Shown: piece after piece, positions 1-7,027 of the stretch
Position numbering within the stretch: the stretch's first letter is position 1
Layout: every line of letters starts with the position of its first letter
Source: CAXMST01 sp038206985
Lineage (GTDB): Bacteria; Actinomycetota; Thermoleophilia; Solirubrobacterales; 70-9
DNA length: 64,000 nt
Reading direction: 5' to 3'
Assembly (NCBI GenBank): GCA_038206985.1
Contig: JBBRAH010000013.1
Coordinates: forward strand, 6,212 to 70,211
The notes under the pieces: generated by a model
Database searches by the model: none
Told to the model about the DNA's origin: nothing
What the model saw: only the letters and a program-made list of their open reading frames with translations
Position numbers and translations under genes: made by a program

Positions 1-1
1 A

Positions 2-103
2 TCTGAAACGCCGCCCCCGAGCGGCCACACGCCGGCGCCCGCGCCGGCAGCGCCTACTGAGGACCCGCCCGGGGCGGACTCCTCCATCGCTGCCGGCGGC
101 TGA
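2..103 (+). CDS. C-terminal tail of a protein entering from the left (partial)
   Basis: An open frame runs from the left edge to a TGA at 101-103. It encodes about 33 residues rich in Pro, Ala and acidic residues, ending in Ala-Ala-Gly-Gly. The composition is that of a disordered C-terminal tail, common on actinobacterial envelope or translation proteins. No domain is visible, so the function cannot be named. Support comes only from the open frame and composition; a chance frame is possible at this GC content. Confidence 0.4.
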   Translation, partial: SETPPPSGHTPAPAPAAPTEDPPGADSSIAAGG

Positions 104-139
104 GCCCTCCCCGCGTCCCTCCCGCCTGGATCAGACGTC

Positions 140-181
140 CGTAGGTCTCGCCTACGACGTTCGTTGGCTCTTGCAACGAAC
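140..181 (+). other. Two adjacent perfect hairpins in the first intergenic region
   Basis: Bases 140-145 pair with 151-156 (CGTAGG/CCTACG, 5-nt loop), and ACGT on both sides extends the stem across one bulged base. Bases 159-166 pair with 174-181 (GTTCGTTG/CAACGAAC, 7-nt loop). No T-tract follows. They may terminate the upstream gene, form a small RNA, or be part of the leader of the gene at 259. Confidence 0.5.
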
Positions 182-258
182 CGCCTCATGCCCGTGGGCT
201 CATCGCCCGATAGGGGTGTAGACCCGAGAACCCCATGAGGGACAGCACGGAGGTCCAC

Positions 259-540
259 ATGAGTGCCATACCCCAGATCGATCAGAACGGCATTTGCCGC
301 TACGCGAGGGGAATCGTCACCTATGACTCCGTGCGAAAGCGCGTCTGGGTCGGCGACCAGCGACTCCACCACGGGCTGACGGGCGCGCTTCTCGCCGGAG
401 TCGGCGTCGCCGGGCTGGCGGCCCAGAGGATCGGGCCGCGCGGCGGTCTCGAGTGGGCCCTCGCCGGCTCGGTGCTCATGGCCCACGACTGGCACGACCG
501 CGGCCACTGGTTCGAGCCCGGCCACCAGGCCGAGGACTGA
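259..540 (+). CDS. Small conserved-looking protein of unknown function
   Basis: A 93-residue protein that I do not recognise. The start at 259 is preferred over an in-frame ATG at 235 because GGAGGT lies at 249-254, just upstream of 259. The N-terminal half is polar; the middle (about residues 35-75) is Gly/Ala/Leu-rich with a weakly hydrophobic stretch that could be a short membrane segment. The C-terminus is rich in His, Asp and Trp (Ala-His-Asp-Trp-His-Asp-Arg-Gly-His). It is a single gene, transcribed toward the UPF0173 gene, with two hairpins upstream and a 54-nt repeat downstream. The His/Asp cluster could bind metal, which is speculation. Confidence 0.6.
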   Translation: MSAIPQIDQNGICRYARGIVTYDSVRKRVWVGDQRLHHGLTGALLAGVGVAGLAAQRIGPRGGLEWALAGSVLMAHDWHDRGHWFEPGHQAED

Positions 541-573
541 CCTCCCGTCCCGTCCCGCCGGGAGACACACTGG

Positions 574-627
574 CGCTTGACTGCGAATAGCCGACCGTAT
601 AGGTCAGTAGAACGCGTCAGAGTTCGC
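574..627 (+). repeat. 54-nt intergenic repeat, copy 1 (50/54 identical to 37279-37332)
   Basis: This block matches copy 2 with substitutions only at 579, 602, 612 and 616 and no gaps. It contains a promoter-like pair (TTGACT at 577-582, TATAGG at 598-603, 15-nt spacer), a GACC/GGTC hairpin and a GCGAA/TTCGC pairing across the block. A GC hairpin (CGGCC/GGCCG) follows just downstream. It lies between the gene at 259 and the convergent UPF0173 gene. It could be a structured RNA, a duplicated promoter or a recombination element. Confidence 0.75.
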
Positions 628-691
628 CCGTCAGCCGGCCTGTGGCCGCCACAACAACTCCGGCGGGGCTCCGGCCCGGATCGGCCGCCGC

Positions 692-1405
692 TCAGGCCGA
701 GTGCACGTCGCCCGGCTGCATGATCACGACCTCGGCATCCATGGCCGACTCCACCTCGGCTTTGAAAGCGTCGAGGTCGGTCTCGATCGGCGGGAACGTC
801 GTGTGATGGACGGGGATCACCGTGGAGGCCCCGACCAGCTCACAGGCAACGACTGCGTCGTGGCGATCCATCGTGTAGTGGCCGCCTACCGGTACGAGGG
901 CGACGTCTACCGGCGTGCGCCTGGCGATCAACTCCAGATCACCGAACAGCGCGGTATCGCCGAGGTGGTAGACGGTCTTGCCGCCGATGCCCACGACCCA
1001 GCCCGCGGCCGAGCCGATCACAGTGCCGGGGGTCGGCGAGAAGGGCGCCTCTTCTGAGCCCGGAGCAGTGCTGGTGTGGAAGGCCTGGACGAGCTTGGCC
1101 CAGCCCCAGTCGAAGGTGACGGTCCCACCCAGGTTGGGATCCAGGGTCTTCTCGATCCCCTGCTCGCCGAGCCAGTTGGCGAGCTCGACGATCGCGGCGC
1201 AGGTGGCGCCCGTGCGCTGCGCGATTCCGACCGCATCGGCGAGGTGGTCCACGTGGCCGTGGGTGACGAGGATCGTGTCCGCCTCCACCTCGTCCGCGGT
1301 CACGGTCGCAACCGGATTGTTCGGCTTCAGGAACGGGTCGATGATCACGTTTGCCGAGCCGTCGGCCAGGCCGACGCACGAGTGTCCGTAGTAGGTGATG
1401 TCCAT
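692..1405 (-). CDS. UPF0173 family metal-dependent hydrolase (metallo-beta-lactamase fold)
   Basis: A 237-residue cytosolic protein that is full length for the UPF0173/YtkL family. It starts MDITYYGHSC, typical of the family. The metal-binding motif His49-Gly-His51-Val-Asp53-His54 is intact, followed by a YHLGDTALF segment (third metal-ligand loop) and the C-terminal PVHHTTFPP histidine motif. Members bind two zinc or manganese ions; substrates are unproven, and some relatives are annotated as L-ascorbate-6-phosphate lactonase-like. It is the last gene of a five-gene minus-strand operon and begins 2 bp after the stop of the preceding gene, so it is probably translationally coupled. Family assignment is secure; the substrate is unknown. 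Confidence 0.92.
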   Translation of the reverse strand: MDITYYGHSCVGLADGSANVIIDPFLKPNNPVATVTADEVEADTILVTHGHVDHLADAVGIAQRTGATCAAIVELANWLGEQGIEKTLDPNLGGTVTFDWGWAKLVQAFHTSTAPGSEEAPFSPTPGTVIGSAAGWVVGIGGKTVYHLGDTALFGDLELIARRTPVDVALVPVGGHYTMDRHDAVVACELVGASTVIPVHHTTFPPIETDLDAFKAEVESAMDAEVVIMQPGDVHSA

Positions 1406-1407
1406 GC

Positions 1408-1740
1408 TTACTCCTCCTGCGATTGGTTCGAGTTCAGTTCTCCCGCGAGCGCCCAGCCGACTGCGACCCCGATCATCATCGAGATCCGGTTCTCCTCGGC
1501 CAGCAACGAGCGCACCGCGGTGATCCGCTGGTCCGCGTCCGGTTTGCTGGCTGCCTCGAGAATCGCCCCCTGATGCGAGTCCTCGAACCAGCCTCCGCTG
1601 GCGAGTGCGTCGGCCAGGATCTTCTGCAGGCCGGGCGCCGCGGCGGCGACGAGCATCTCGGCCTCGCGAAACCGCTCGGAATCGCTGAGTGCCTCGACGG
1701 CCCTCTGCAGCTCGTCCTCGGAGTAGGTCGGTGGGACCAC
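1408..1740 (-). CDS. Small helical protein of unknown function
   Basis: About 110 residues, predicted mostly alpha-helical, acidic, with no recognised motif. Two helical segments rich in Glu/Ala (about 8-35 and 50-75) are followed by a short hydrophobic patch near MMIGVAVGWALAG (about 85-100) and an acidic end. The frame is open much further upstream, but that region overlaps the GNAT gene. The GTG at 1740 is therefore chosen; GAGAGG sits almost against it, so the start is uncertain. It lies between the GNAT gene and the UPF0173 gene in one operon. I cannot assign a function. Confidence 0.6.
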   Translation of the reverse strand: MVPPTYSEDELQRAVEALSDSERFREAEMLVAAAAPGLQKILADALASGGWFEDSHQGAILEAASKPDADQRITAVRSLLAEENRISMMIGVAVGWALAGELNSNQSQEE

Positions 1741-1795
1741 CCTCTCAACATATCCAGTCGCCCACCCCGCGGTGGACCGCCCGCCGCCGGATCGC

Positions 1796-2596
1796 TCAAG
1801 AGGCCGGACCGCTGTGCCTCTCCCAGATCCCGATCCCACCCAGATCGCGGTAGCCGAGGCGGGCATATACCGGTGCGCCACTTCCGCTCGCCTGTAGCGA
1901 CGAGCTCGAGCACCCGCGGGCGCGAGCCTGGATCAGCGCCCTGTGGAGCAGACTGCCGGCGAGCCCGTTGCCCCGCGCCTCCGGGAGGGTCGCGATGAAG
2001 CTCACGAGGCAGTCTCCGTCCGTGTCCAGGGTCGCGAGCGTGGAGGCCAGAAAGCCCTCGTGGTAGGCGGCGCAGACATGCAGGCCCCGTCCGGGACGGG
2101 CGCCTGTCCCGGACTCGAAGGTGCCCTGCTCGAGTTCGGAGGCTGCGTCGTTGATCTCGCAGAGTTGACTCCAGTCGATGCTCTTGGCCAGCTTGAGCTC
2201 GTCATCCGGCTCCGGGATCTGCTCGAGGTCGATGCTCATCCGGCGGGGGCCGGCGCCGAGCTGATGGCCGGCGGCCCGTAGCAGGCGCTCGCTGTTTGCG
2301 TCCTCCTCGGGAGCCCAGACGGCCCAGACGTTGACGCCCACGCCGGCGTAGCTCTCGGCGAGCCCGCCGAGATGCTGCTCGAGGCTCTGCGGGCTCTCGT
2401 AGACCGCGAAGTTGAACAGGGCGCTGTCCGGGGTCGCCGACGACACAGCGGCCACGAGACCCTCGTGGCGAGTCAGCTCGATGCCGCCGGACCCCGATGC
2501 GATCGCCTCGAGAAGGCGCACCATGCCGGCGTAGCTCCGTGCCTCCCAGCCCGAGGCCGTGTCCTCGTGCGGACCCTCCCTGGCGCCCCCGCTCAT
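1796..2596 (-). CDS. GNAT family N-acetyltransferase
   Basis: A 266-residue protein. The C-terminal half (about 130-262) is a GNAT domain with the acetyl-CoA loop motif RGNGLAG at 208-214, followed by a helix and the terminal YARLGYRDLG strand-turn typical of the family. The N-terminal 120 residues look like a degenerate first GNAT-like domain (tandem GNAT arrangement), which is inference. The ATG at 2596 is chosen because the frame further upstream is shadow coding inside the rhomboid gene. The 17-bp gap to that gene indicates co-transcription. The acceptor substrate is unknown. Confidence 0.85.
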   Translation of the reverse strand: MSGGAREGPHEDTASGWEARSYAGMVRLLEAIASGSGGIELTRHEGLVAAVSSATPDSALFNFAVYESPQSLEQHLGGLAESYAGVGVNVWAVWAPEEDANSERLLRAAGHQLGAGPRRMSIDLEQIPEPDDELKLAKSIDWSQLCEINDAASELEQGTFESGTGARPGRGLHVCAAYHEGFLASTLATLDTDGDCLVSFIATLPEARGNGLAGSLLHRALIQARARGCSSSSLQASGSGAPVYARLGYRDLGGIGIWERHSGPAS

Positions 2597-2613
2597 CACC
2601 GTCTCACCCGTGC

Positions 2614-3447
2614 TCAGGGTCGGCCCGTGATGCGGGTCGCGGCGATCTGGCCGAGGAGCAGGCCGAGGAGACCGCCGACGAGGCCGACGATCGGCTCCGC
2701 CGTCACTTCGACCAGCGGCAGGAGCAGCAGGACGACGGCGATCACGGTCACGCCGAGCGCGTCGAACGGCTCCGAGAAGGTAGTCCGCGCTTCGGCCCGC
2801 CAGAGCATCAGCCAGGCGCCAAGCAGGCCCAGAGCAATGCCGTTGCCACCTGCGGCGACAAGGAAATCGATGAGCCCGGCGGAGGCGACGGCATCGGCCG
2901 CGAGCATGCCGCCCGCGCCGCAGACGATCATCAGGACCAGAGTCGAAAGAGACCCGATACGTCGCTCGACGGCCGGGCCGAAGATCGCGATCGCGATCGC
3001 GATCACGAGCAGCGCACCGATATCCTCGTAGACGAACGGGGCCGTGACGTAGCGCCAGACCTCCGAGCCGACCGGGCCGACGATCGCGCCGGCTTCGCTG
3101 AGGCTCCAGGGCACGGCCCGCTGCAACACGACCAGCACGGCCGAGACCGCCAGCACGAGCACGGTGGCCACCGGCTTGTGGTCGAGATCCGGTGCGCCGA
3201 AGTCGAAGCCCCGGCCCTCTCCCGACCCCTGCCGCTGCTCGCGCTGCTCGCGCCTGAGCCGCCGGCGCTTGTCGCGACGAGACTCGTGGACCTTGATCTC
3301 GTCCCCCTCGCGTTCCAGCTTCGGGGCGCGTTTGCGGATCCGGTTGCCGCAATAGGGGCATTCGGTGACGTAAGGGCTCACCTCGGAGCCACAGCTCTTA
3401 CAGACCACGCTCAACTCGGGCGGCGACACAGCCACGAGGATAGCCAT
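2614..3447 (-). CDS. Zinc-ribbon rhomboid-like membrane protein, catalytic dyad apparently lost
   Basis: A 277-residue protein. Residues 16-33 form a CxxC...CxxC zinc ribbon, residues 40-75 are highly basic, and about six hydrophobic segments follow from residue 91. The rhomboid fold shows in WR (131-132), the FGPAVERRIGS turn (156-166) and the GxxG-LGLLGAW helix (200-212). In active rhomboids the last motif reads GxSG and supplies the nucleophile; here residues 200-203 are Gly-Gly-Asn-Gly. The usual HxxxHxxxN in helix 2 is absent, and no His occurs after residue 90, so the catalytic His is missing too. This is most likely an inactive rhomboid that binds membrane partners. The start codon is the first in-frame ATG; no clear Shine-Dalgarno is seen. 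Confidence 0.85.
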   Translation of the reverse strand: MAILVAVSPPELSVVCKSCGSEVSPYVTECPYCGNRIRKRAPKLEREGDEIKVHESRRDKRRRLRREQREQRQGSGEGRGFDFGAPDLDHKPVATVLVLAVSAVLVVLQRAVPWSLSEAGAIVGPVGSEVWRYVTAPFVYEDIGALLVIAIAIAIFGPAVERRIGSLSTLVLMIVCGAGGMLAADAVASAGLIDFLVAAGGNGIALGLLGAWLMLWRAEARTTFSEPFDALGVTVIAVVLLLLPLVEVTAEPIVGLVGGLLGLLLGQIAATRITGRP

Positions 3448-3508
3448 GCTGGAAACCTGAGCCGGGACCGGCCCGACAACCGCCGCGATGGCAGGATGGA
3501 GCGGATCC

Positions 3509-4621
3509 TCAGTCGGTCAGCAGGACCGTCTCACGGACGACCTCGCGGAGGTCGCCGCCGTTGCGCTCGGCGACCTCGAGCTGGCGCCTGGAAGGCGTGC
3601 CTCCTTCGACGATGTCGCCGATCCGCGCGAGTTCCGCTACGCAGCCGAGGGCCTCGGCACTGGGTTCGAGTTCGGTCAGGAGCCGCTCGGCGAGCTCGCC
3701 CGCCGGCACGTGGCGACCCTCGCTCAGGTCCAGCAGCTCGCCCTCCATGCCGCGCAGGGCGGCACGCACCTTGTTGTCGTCAACGAGCTCCCAGGGGACC
3801 TCGAAGAGCGGCTCGCCGGCCTCGTAGGTCTCGGCCATGCGGTGAGCCAGCGACTGGGTCAGCGCCGCGAAGGCGAGAGTGTCGCGCAGCTCGTTGGCCT
3901 GATCGAAGATCCGGGTCTCGACCGTGCCGAGGTTCGGGTGGGGGCGCACGTCCCACCACAGATAGGTGTAGTCCTCGATGGCGCCCGAGCGCATCATCTG
4001 TTCGACGCGTCCGCTGAAGATCTCCCAGCTGCCGTAGTGCGGCGGCACACCGACTCGCGGGAACGCACGGAACACGGGTGTGCGCGCCGATTGCATGCCG
4101 GTCTGCCGCCCCTCCCAGAAGGGCGAGTTCGCCGACAGAGCCAGCATCAACGGCAGGTAGCGCCGGATGCCGTCGGCGACGTAAATCGCTTTGTCGGGAG
4201 AGTCGATCCCGACGTGGACGTGAGTGCCGAAGATCAGCTCACGCTCGGCGATGAAGCCGAGCTCGGCGACCAGTTCCCGGTAGCGCGGGCGGTCGACGAT
4301 GTGCTGCTCGTCGCAGAGCGCGAACGGATGCGTGCCCGCTGCGCCCACCAGCATCCCGTGCTCGGCCGCGATCTCGATCACCATGCGGCGCAGCTCGATC
4401 AGCTGCTTGGCAGCCTCTGCGATGTCGGCGCAGGGACGGGTCGCGATCTCGAGCACTGACTGGAAGAGCTCGGTCTTGACCTGGCCCTCGAAGCTTTCGG
4501 GAACCGACTCCAGGATACGCTCGATACCGTCGGTGAGGTTGAGGCTGTCGGGGTCGACCAGCATCAACTCTTCCTCGATCCCGAGCGTGAACGGCGTCCC
4601 GTTGAAGCTGTGTTGGAGCAC
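3509..4621 (-). CDS. YbdK-type carboxylate-amine ligase (glutamate-cysteine ligase family 2)
   Basis: A 370-residue cytosolic protein of the GCS2 family, full length. It begins with the family signature TLGIEEELMLVDP near residue 12. HVHVGID follows mid-protein, and RPHPNLGTVETRIFDQ lies near 230; together these supply the ATP/metal and substrate-binding residues. YbdK-type enzymes have weak gamma-glutamylcysteine synthetase activity in E. coli; in actinobacteria related proteins can act in other amide-bond formations, so the true substrate is uncertain. GTG at 4621 has an AGAGGA Shine-Dalgarno about 9 nt upstream. It is the first gene of the minus-strand operon and diverges from the aldolase gene. 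Confidence 0.9.
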   Translation of the reverse strand: MLQHSFNGTPFTLGIEEELMLVDPDSLNLTDGIERILESVPESFEGQVKTELFQSVLEIATRPCADIAEAAKQLIELRRMVIEIAAEHGMLVGAAGTHPFALCDEQHIVDRPRYRELVAELGFIAERELIFGTHVHVGIDSPDKAIYVADGIRRYLPLMLALSANSPFWEGRQTGMQSARTPVFRAFPRVGVPPHYGSWEIFSGRVEQMMRSGAIEDYTYLWWDVRPHPNLGTVETRIFDQANELRDTLAFAALTQSLAHRMAETYEAGEPLFEVPWELVDDNKVRAALRGMEGELLDLSEGRHVPAGELAERLLTELEPSAEALGCVAELARIGDIVEGGTPSRRQLEVAERNGGDLREVVRETVLLTD

Positions 4622-4667
4622 CCTTGATTCCTCTCGAGGCGCCGGTTCCGGAGCCCATAGCGGCCGA

Positions 4668-4694
4668 TGCTAACCGGCTACGCCGCTATACACT
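4668..4694. promoter_or_regulatory. Divergent promoter region between GCS2 gene and aldolase gene
   Basis: On the minus strand TAGCAT (4673-4668) fits a -10 for the gene starting at 4621, leaving roughly a 40-nt leader. On the plus strand TATACA/TACACT (4687-4694) fits a -10 for the gene starting at 4782, leaving a leader of about 80 nt. No convincing -35 boxes are seen. Confidence 0.4.
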
Positions 4695-4781
4695 GGGCCG
4701 CCCGATCCGAAACATCGGCAGCTCCACCCGGGGCGCCACGAACACGAAACTCACCGAGTCGCCACGAGGAGGCACCCGCAC

Positions 4782-5702
4782 ATGGAGGTCAAGAGCATCA
4801 CCGAGCAGAAGTCACTTCTGGAGGGTCTCGCGCCCGGAAAGCGCGCCCGCCTGCACCGTCTCCTCTTCGAGTTCGGGCCCGGCAACGGGACGCTGATGCT
4901 GCTGCCGATCGATCAGGGGATCGAGCACGGCCCGCGCGATTTCTTCCCCAACCCGGCCTCCAAGGATCCTGAGTACCAGTTCAAGCTTGCGGCCGAGGCG
5001 GGCTATTCGGCGATCGCCTGCCAGATCGGGATGGCCGAGAAGTACTACCCCGACTACGCGGGCTCGGTACCACTGATCCTCAAGGTCAACGGCAAGACCG
5101 ACGTGCCGCCCTCCCCCCGGGCGCTCTCGACCTGCAACTCCTCCGTGGAGGATGCCGTGCGGCTCGGCGCCGACGCGGTCGGCTACACGATGTACCTCGG
5201 CTCCCCGCGCCAGGACGACGACCTCGCTCAGCTGCGCGGGGTGCGCCAGGACTGTGACCGCTTCGGCATGCCGCTGATCGTCTGGGCCTACCCGCGTGGC
5301 GAAGACATCGACGGCAAGGGTGGCGCCGGCTCGTTCTACGCGATCGACTACGCGGCACGCATGGCGATGGAAATGGGCGCCGACGTGGTCAAGCTCAACA
5401 TGCCGAAGATCGATCCCGACAAGGACAAGGACTCCCCCGCCCCCTACAACGAGGGTGGCTTCAGCCAGGAGGACGCGATCACGCACTGCGTCGAGTCCGC
5501 CGGTCGCTGCCTGGTGGTGCTCTCCGGCGGCTCGAAGATCGAGGACGAGCAGCTCCTGCAGCAGACGCGCTTCGTGATGCAGGCGGGCGGCTCGGGCGTG
5601 ATCTACGGCCGCAACGTCTGGCAGCGCGAGTGGGGCGAGGCCCTTGAGATCGTTGAGCAGATCAAGGAGATCATGCTCTCGAGCGTCTCGCGCGTTCCCT
5701 GA
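4782..5702 (+). CDS. Class I fructose-bisphosphate aldolase (DhnA/archaeal type)
   Basis: A 306-residue TIM-barrel enzyme that cleaves fructose 1,6-bisphosphate to dihydroxyacetone phosphate and glyceraldehyde 3-phosphate. PIDQGIEHG at 42-50 is the signature of the DhnA-type class I family. The Schiff-base lysine is K204 in DVVKLNMP, and the phosphate-binding strand is LVVLSGGSK. It is unrelated to the metal-dependent class II enzyme common in actinobacteria. The start is supported by GAGGAGG at 4766-4772, 9 nt before the ATG. It forms a transcription unit with the nuclease gene downstream. Confidence 0.93.
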   Translation: MEVKSITEQKSLLEGLAPGKRARLHRLLFEFGPGNGTLMLLPIDQGIEHGPRDFFPNPASKDPEYQFKLAAEAGYSAIACQIGMAEKYYPDYAGSVPLILKVNGKTDVPPSPRALSTCNSSVEDAVRLGADAVGYTMYLGSPRQDDDLAQLRGVRQDCDRFGMPLIVWAYPRGEDIDGKGGAGSFYAIDYAARMAMEMGADVVKLNMPKIDPDKDKDSPAPYNEGGFSQEDAITHCVESAGRCLVVLSGGSKIEDEQLLQQTRFVMQAGGSGVIYGRNVWQREWGEALEIVEQIKEIMLSSVSRVP

Positions 5703-5768
5703 TCGCGGCCGACCGCCATCCGGCTCAGCGACCGTAACGCGGGTGGACTGCTACTCGTCCTGATCCTG

Positions 5769-6251
5769 GTGATCGCGGGGCTGCTCGCGGACAGGATCGA
5801 GCGCGACGGAAGCGTACCCGGCGAAGAGCCGGCAGGGGCCGGGCCGGGCAACAGCGCCTCGGCGAAGGTCCTGCGGGTGGTTGACGGCGACACGATCGAG
5901 GTTGAGCTGCGGGGCCGCACCGAGGACGTCCGCTACATCGGCATCGACACGCCTGAGTCGGTCAAGCCCGGCACGCCGGTCCAGTGCTTCGGCAAGGAGG
6001 CCTCCGACTACAACGCGCGTCTCGTTGACGGCGCCACCGTGCGGCTCGTCTTCGACCGCGAACTCCGCGACCGCTACGGTCGCCTGCTCGCCTACGTCTA
6101 CGCCAGTGGTGATCTGGTCAACGCACAGCTCGTAGCCGCCGGCTACGCGCGCACGCTCGAGATCGAGCCGAACACTGCGGAGGCCGATCGGTTTGCGAAG
6201 CTCGAGCGCCGGGCGAGCAGCACCGGCAGGGGCCTGTGGGGCAGTTGCTGA
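5769..6251 (+). CDS. Membrane-anchored thermonuclease (SNase) family protein
   Basis: A Staphylococcal-nuclease-like domain of about 120 residues. It has RVVDGDTIEVEL, RYIGIDTPES (equivalents of catalytic Arg35 and Glu43) and DRYGRLLAYV (equivalent of Arg87), so the calcium-dependent phosphodiesterase site looks complete. It ends GRGLWGSC. The first standard start codon is GTG at 5769. However, the same frame upstream (5715-5768) encodes a basic residue patch and a strongly hydrophobic LLLVLILVIAGLL stretch that looks like a signal anchor. That stretch contains no ATG, GTG or TTG. The protein is therefore probably longer, starting from a non-standard codon, and faces the outside of the membrane. 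Confidence 0.8.
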   Translation: MIAGLLADRIERDGSVPGEEPAGAGPGNSASAKVLRVVDGDTIEVELRGRTEDVRYIGIDTPESVKPGTPVQCFGKEASDYNARLVDGATVRLVFDRELRDRYGRLLAYVYASGDLVNAQLVAAGYARTLEIEPNTAEADRFAKLERRASSTGRGLWGSC

Positions 6252-6298
6252 GCCCGGATGTCCGCTGAGCGTCGTGTGACCAAAGCGTGAGTACGGGG

Positions 6299-6304
6299 TA
6301 AGAT
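6299..6304 (+). promoter_or_regulatory. -10 element TAAGAT, leaderless promoter
   Basis: TAAGAT ends 9 nt before the ATG at 6314, so the predicted transcription start is at or within a few bases of the start codon. No Shine-Dalgarno is present. Confidence 0.5.
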
Positions 6305-6313
6305 CCCCCAGCG

Positions 6314-6583
6314 ATGGCGACCGACCTGCACAGCGAACTCTCCCGTCGGCACCTGAGCCCGGAGCAGTTCGAGGAAGCCTGGGAGCACGAAGCTCGCCTC
6401 GAGGAGAAGCGTCGGCACGAACTGCGCAAGCGGGCCGCGAACCGCTCGCGGGCGCGCAAGATCGATCGTGCCGAACGCAGCGGACTGGTCCGCTTCACCA
6501 TCCTCGCGACAGCCCTGACGCTGACCGCTGTGGTCGTCGTCGTGGTTATGTTCGAGACACTCGCCTGGCTCGTCGGCGGCTGA
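6314..6583 (+). CDS. Small single-pass membrane protein with charged N-terminal helix
   Basis: An 89-residue protein. Residues 1-58 are highly charged, with alternating Glu and Arg/Lys, and are likely to form a cytosolic helix or coiled coil. Residues 61-88 are a hydrophobic membrane segment with a Val run. The topology is probably N-in with a C-terminal anchor. It has a leaderless-type start (TAAGAT 9 nt upstream) and no ribosome-binding site. It stands alone between the nuclease gene and convergent csrA. I do not recognise a family. Confidence 0.7.
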   Translation: MATDLHSELSRRHLSPEQFEEAWEHEARLEEKRRHELRKRAANRSRARKIDRAERSGLVRFTILATALTLTAVVVVVVMFETLAWLVGG

Positions 6584-6612
6584 AGCCACCGTCGATCCAG
6601 CCTACAACGCGG

Positions 6613-6813
6613 TCAGCCGGTCTTGCGCTGGGCCGACTCGTCCGAGGAGTCCGCGCCTCCAGGACCGTCGTAAACCTCTTTGCGGAAGACGCCAACGCTC
6701 CTCGGGGCTTCGATTCCCACCCTGACTTTGTCCCCACTGACGGAGAGGATCGAGATCTCGATCTCGTCTCCGATGATGATGGTTTGATTCGTCTTCCGGG
6801 TTAGAACGAGCAC
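6613..6813 (-). CDS. csrA: Carbon storage regulator CsrA
   Basis: A 66-residue RNA-binding translational regulator that binds GGA motifs in mRNA leaders. It opens with LVLTRKTNQTIIIGDEIEI and contains GDKVRVGIEAPRSVGVFRKEVY, covering the five-strand CsrA core including the conserved Arg near residue 44. The C-terminal 15 residues are polar and variable. GTG at 6813 is chosen because it gives the canonical CsrA N-terminus and has GAGGAGG 9 nt upstream; an in-frame ATG lies 10 codons further up. No flagellar or fliW gene is adjacent, unlike the usual context. csrA is uncommon in actinobacteria apart from flagellated lineages. Confidence 0.93.
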   Translation of the reverse strand: MLVLTRKTNQTIIIGDEIEISILSVSGDKVRVGIEAPRSVGVFRKEVYDGPGGADSSDESAQRKTG

Positions 6814-6822
6814 GGTCCTTGT

Positions 6823-6829
6823 CCTCCTC
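6823..6829 (-). promoter_or_regulatory. Shine-Dalgarno of csrA
   Basis: GAGGAGG on the minus strand, 9 nt upstream of the GTG at 6813. It decides the csrA start. It also contains GGA motifs, the binding core of CsrA itself, so autoregulation is possible. Confidence 0.6.
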
Positions 6830-7011
6830 TGCGAAACGGCCACACCACAGACAGGCAGGCGAATCGAGATACGGCCAAGCTCGATCGCTGGATCAATCTA
6901 CTGAAGCGTGCTTACAAGAGCGGTGCGCCCCCAACGGACGATGGTGACTGTGGTGACTCGCTCTACGGCCATCGGGTCCCGAGCGGGCAGGGGTCGAGGG
7001 GTTGGCGCTGG

Positions 7012-7017
7012 TAGGCT
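7012..7017 (+). promoter_or_regulatory. -10 element TAGGCT, leaderless promoter
   Basis: TAGGCT ends 10 nt before the ATG at 7028; the same hexamer precedes the glycyl-tRNA synthetase start. No Shine-Dalgarno lies before 7028. Confidence 0.45.
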
Positions 7018-7027
7018 GCCGCCCTCA

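Noticed and set aside
2985..3006. Tandem GATCGC repeat
   Set aside because: It encodes an Ile-Ala repeat in a membrane helix of the rhomboid-like protein; it is coding, not a separate repeat element.
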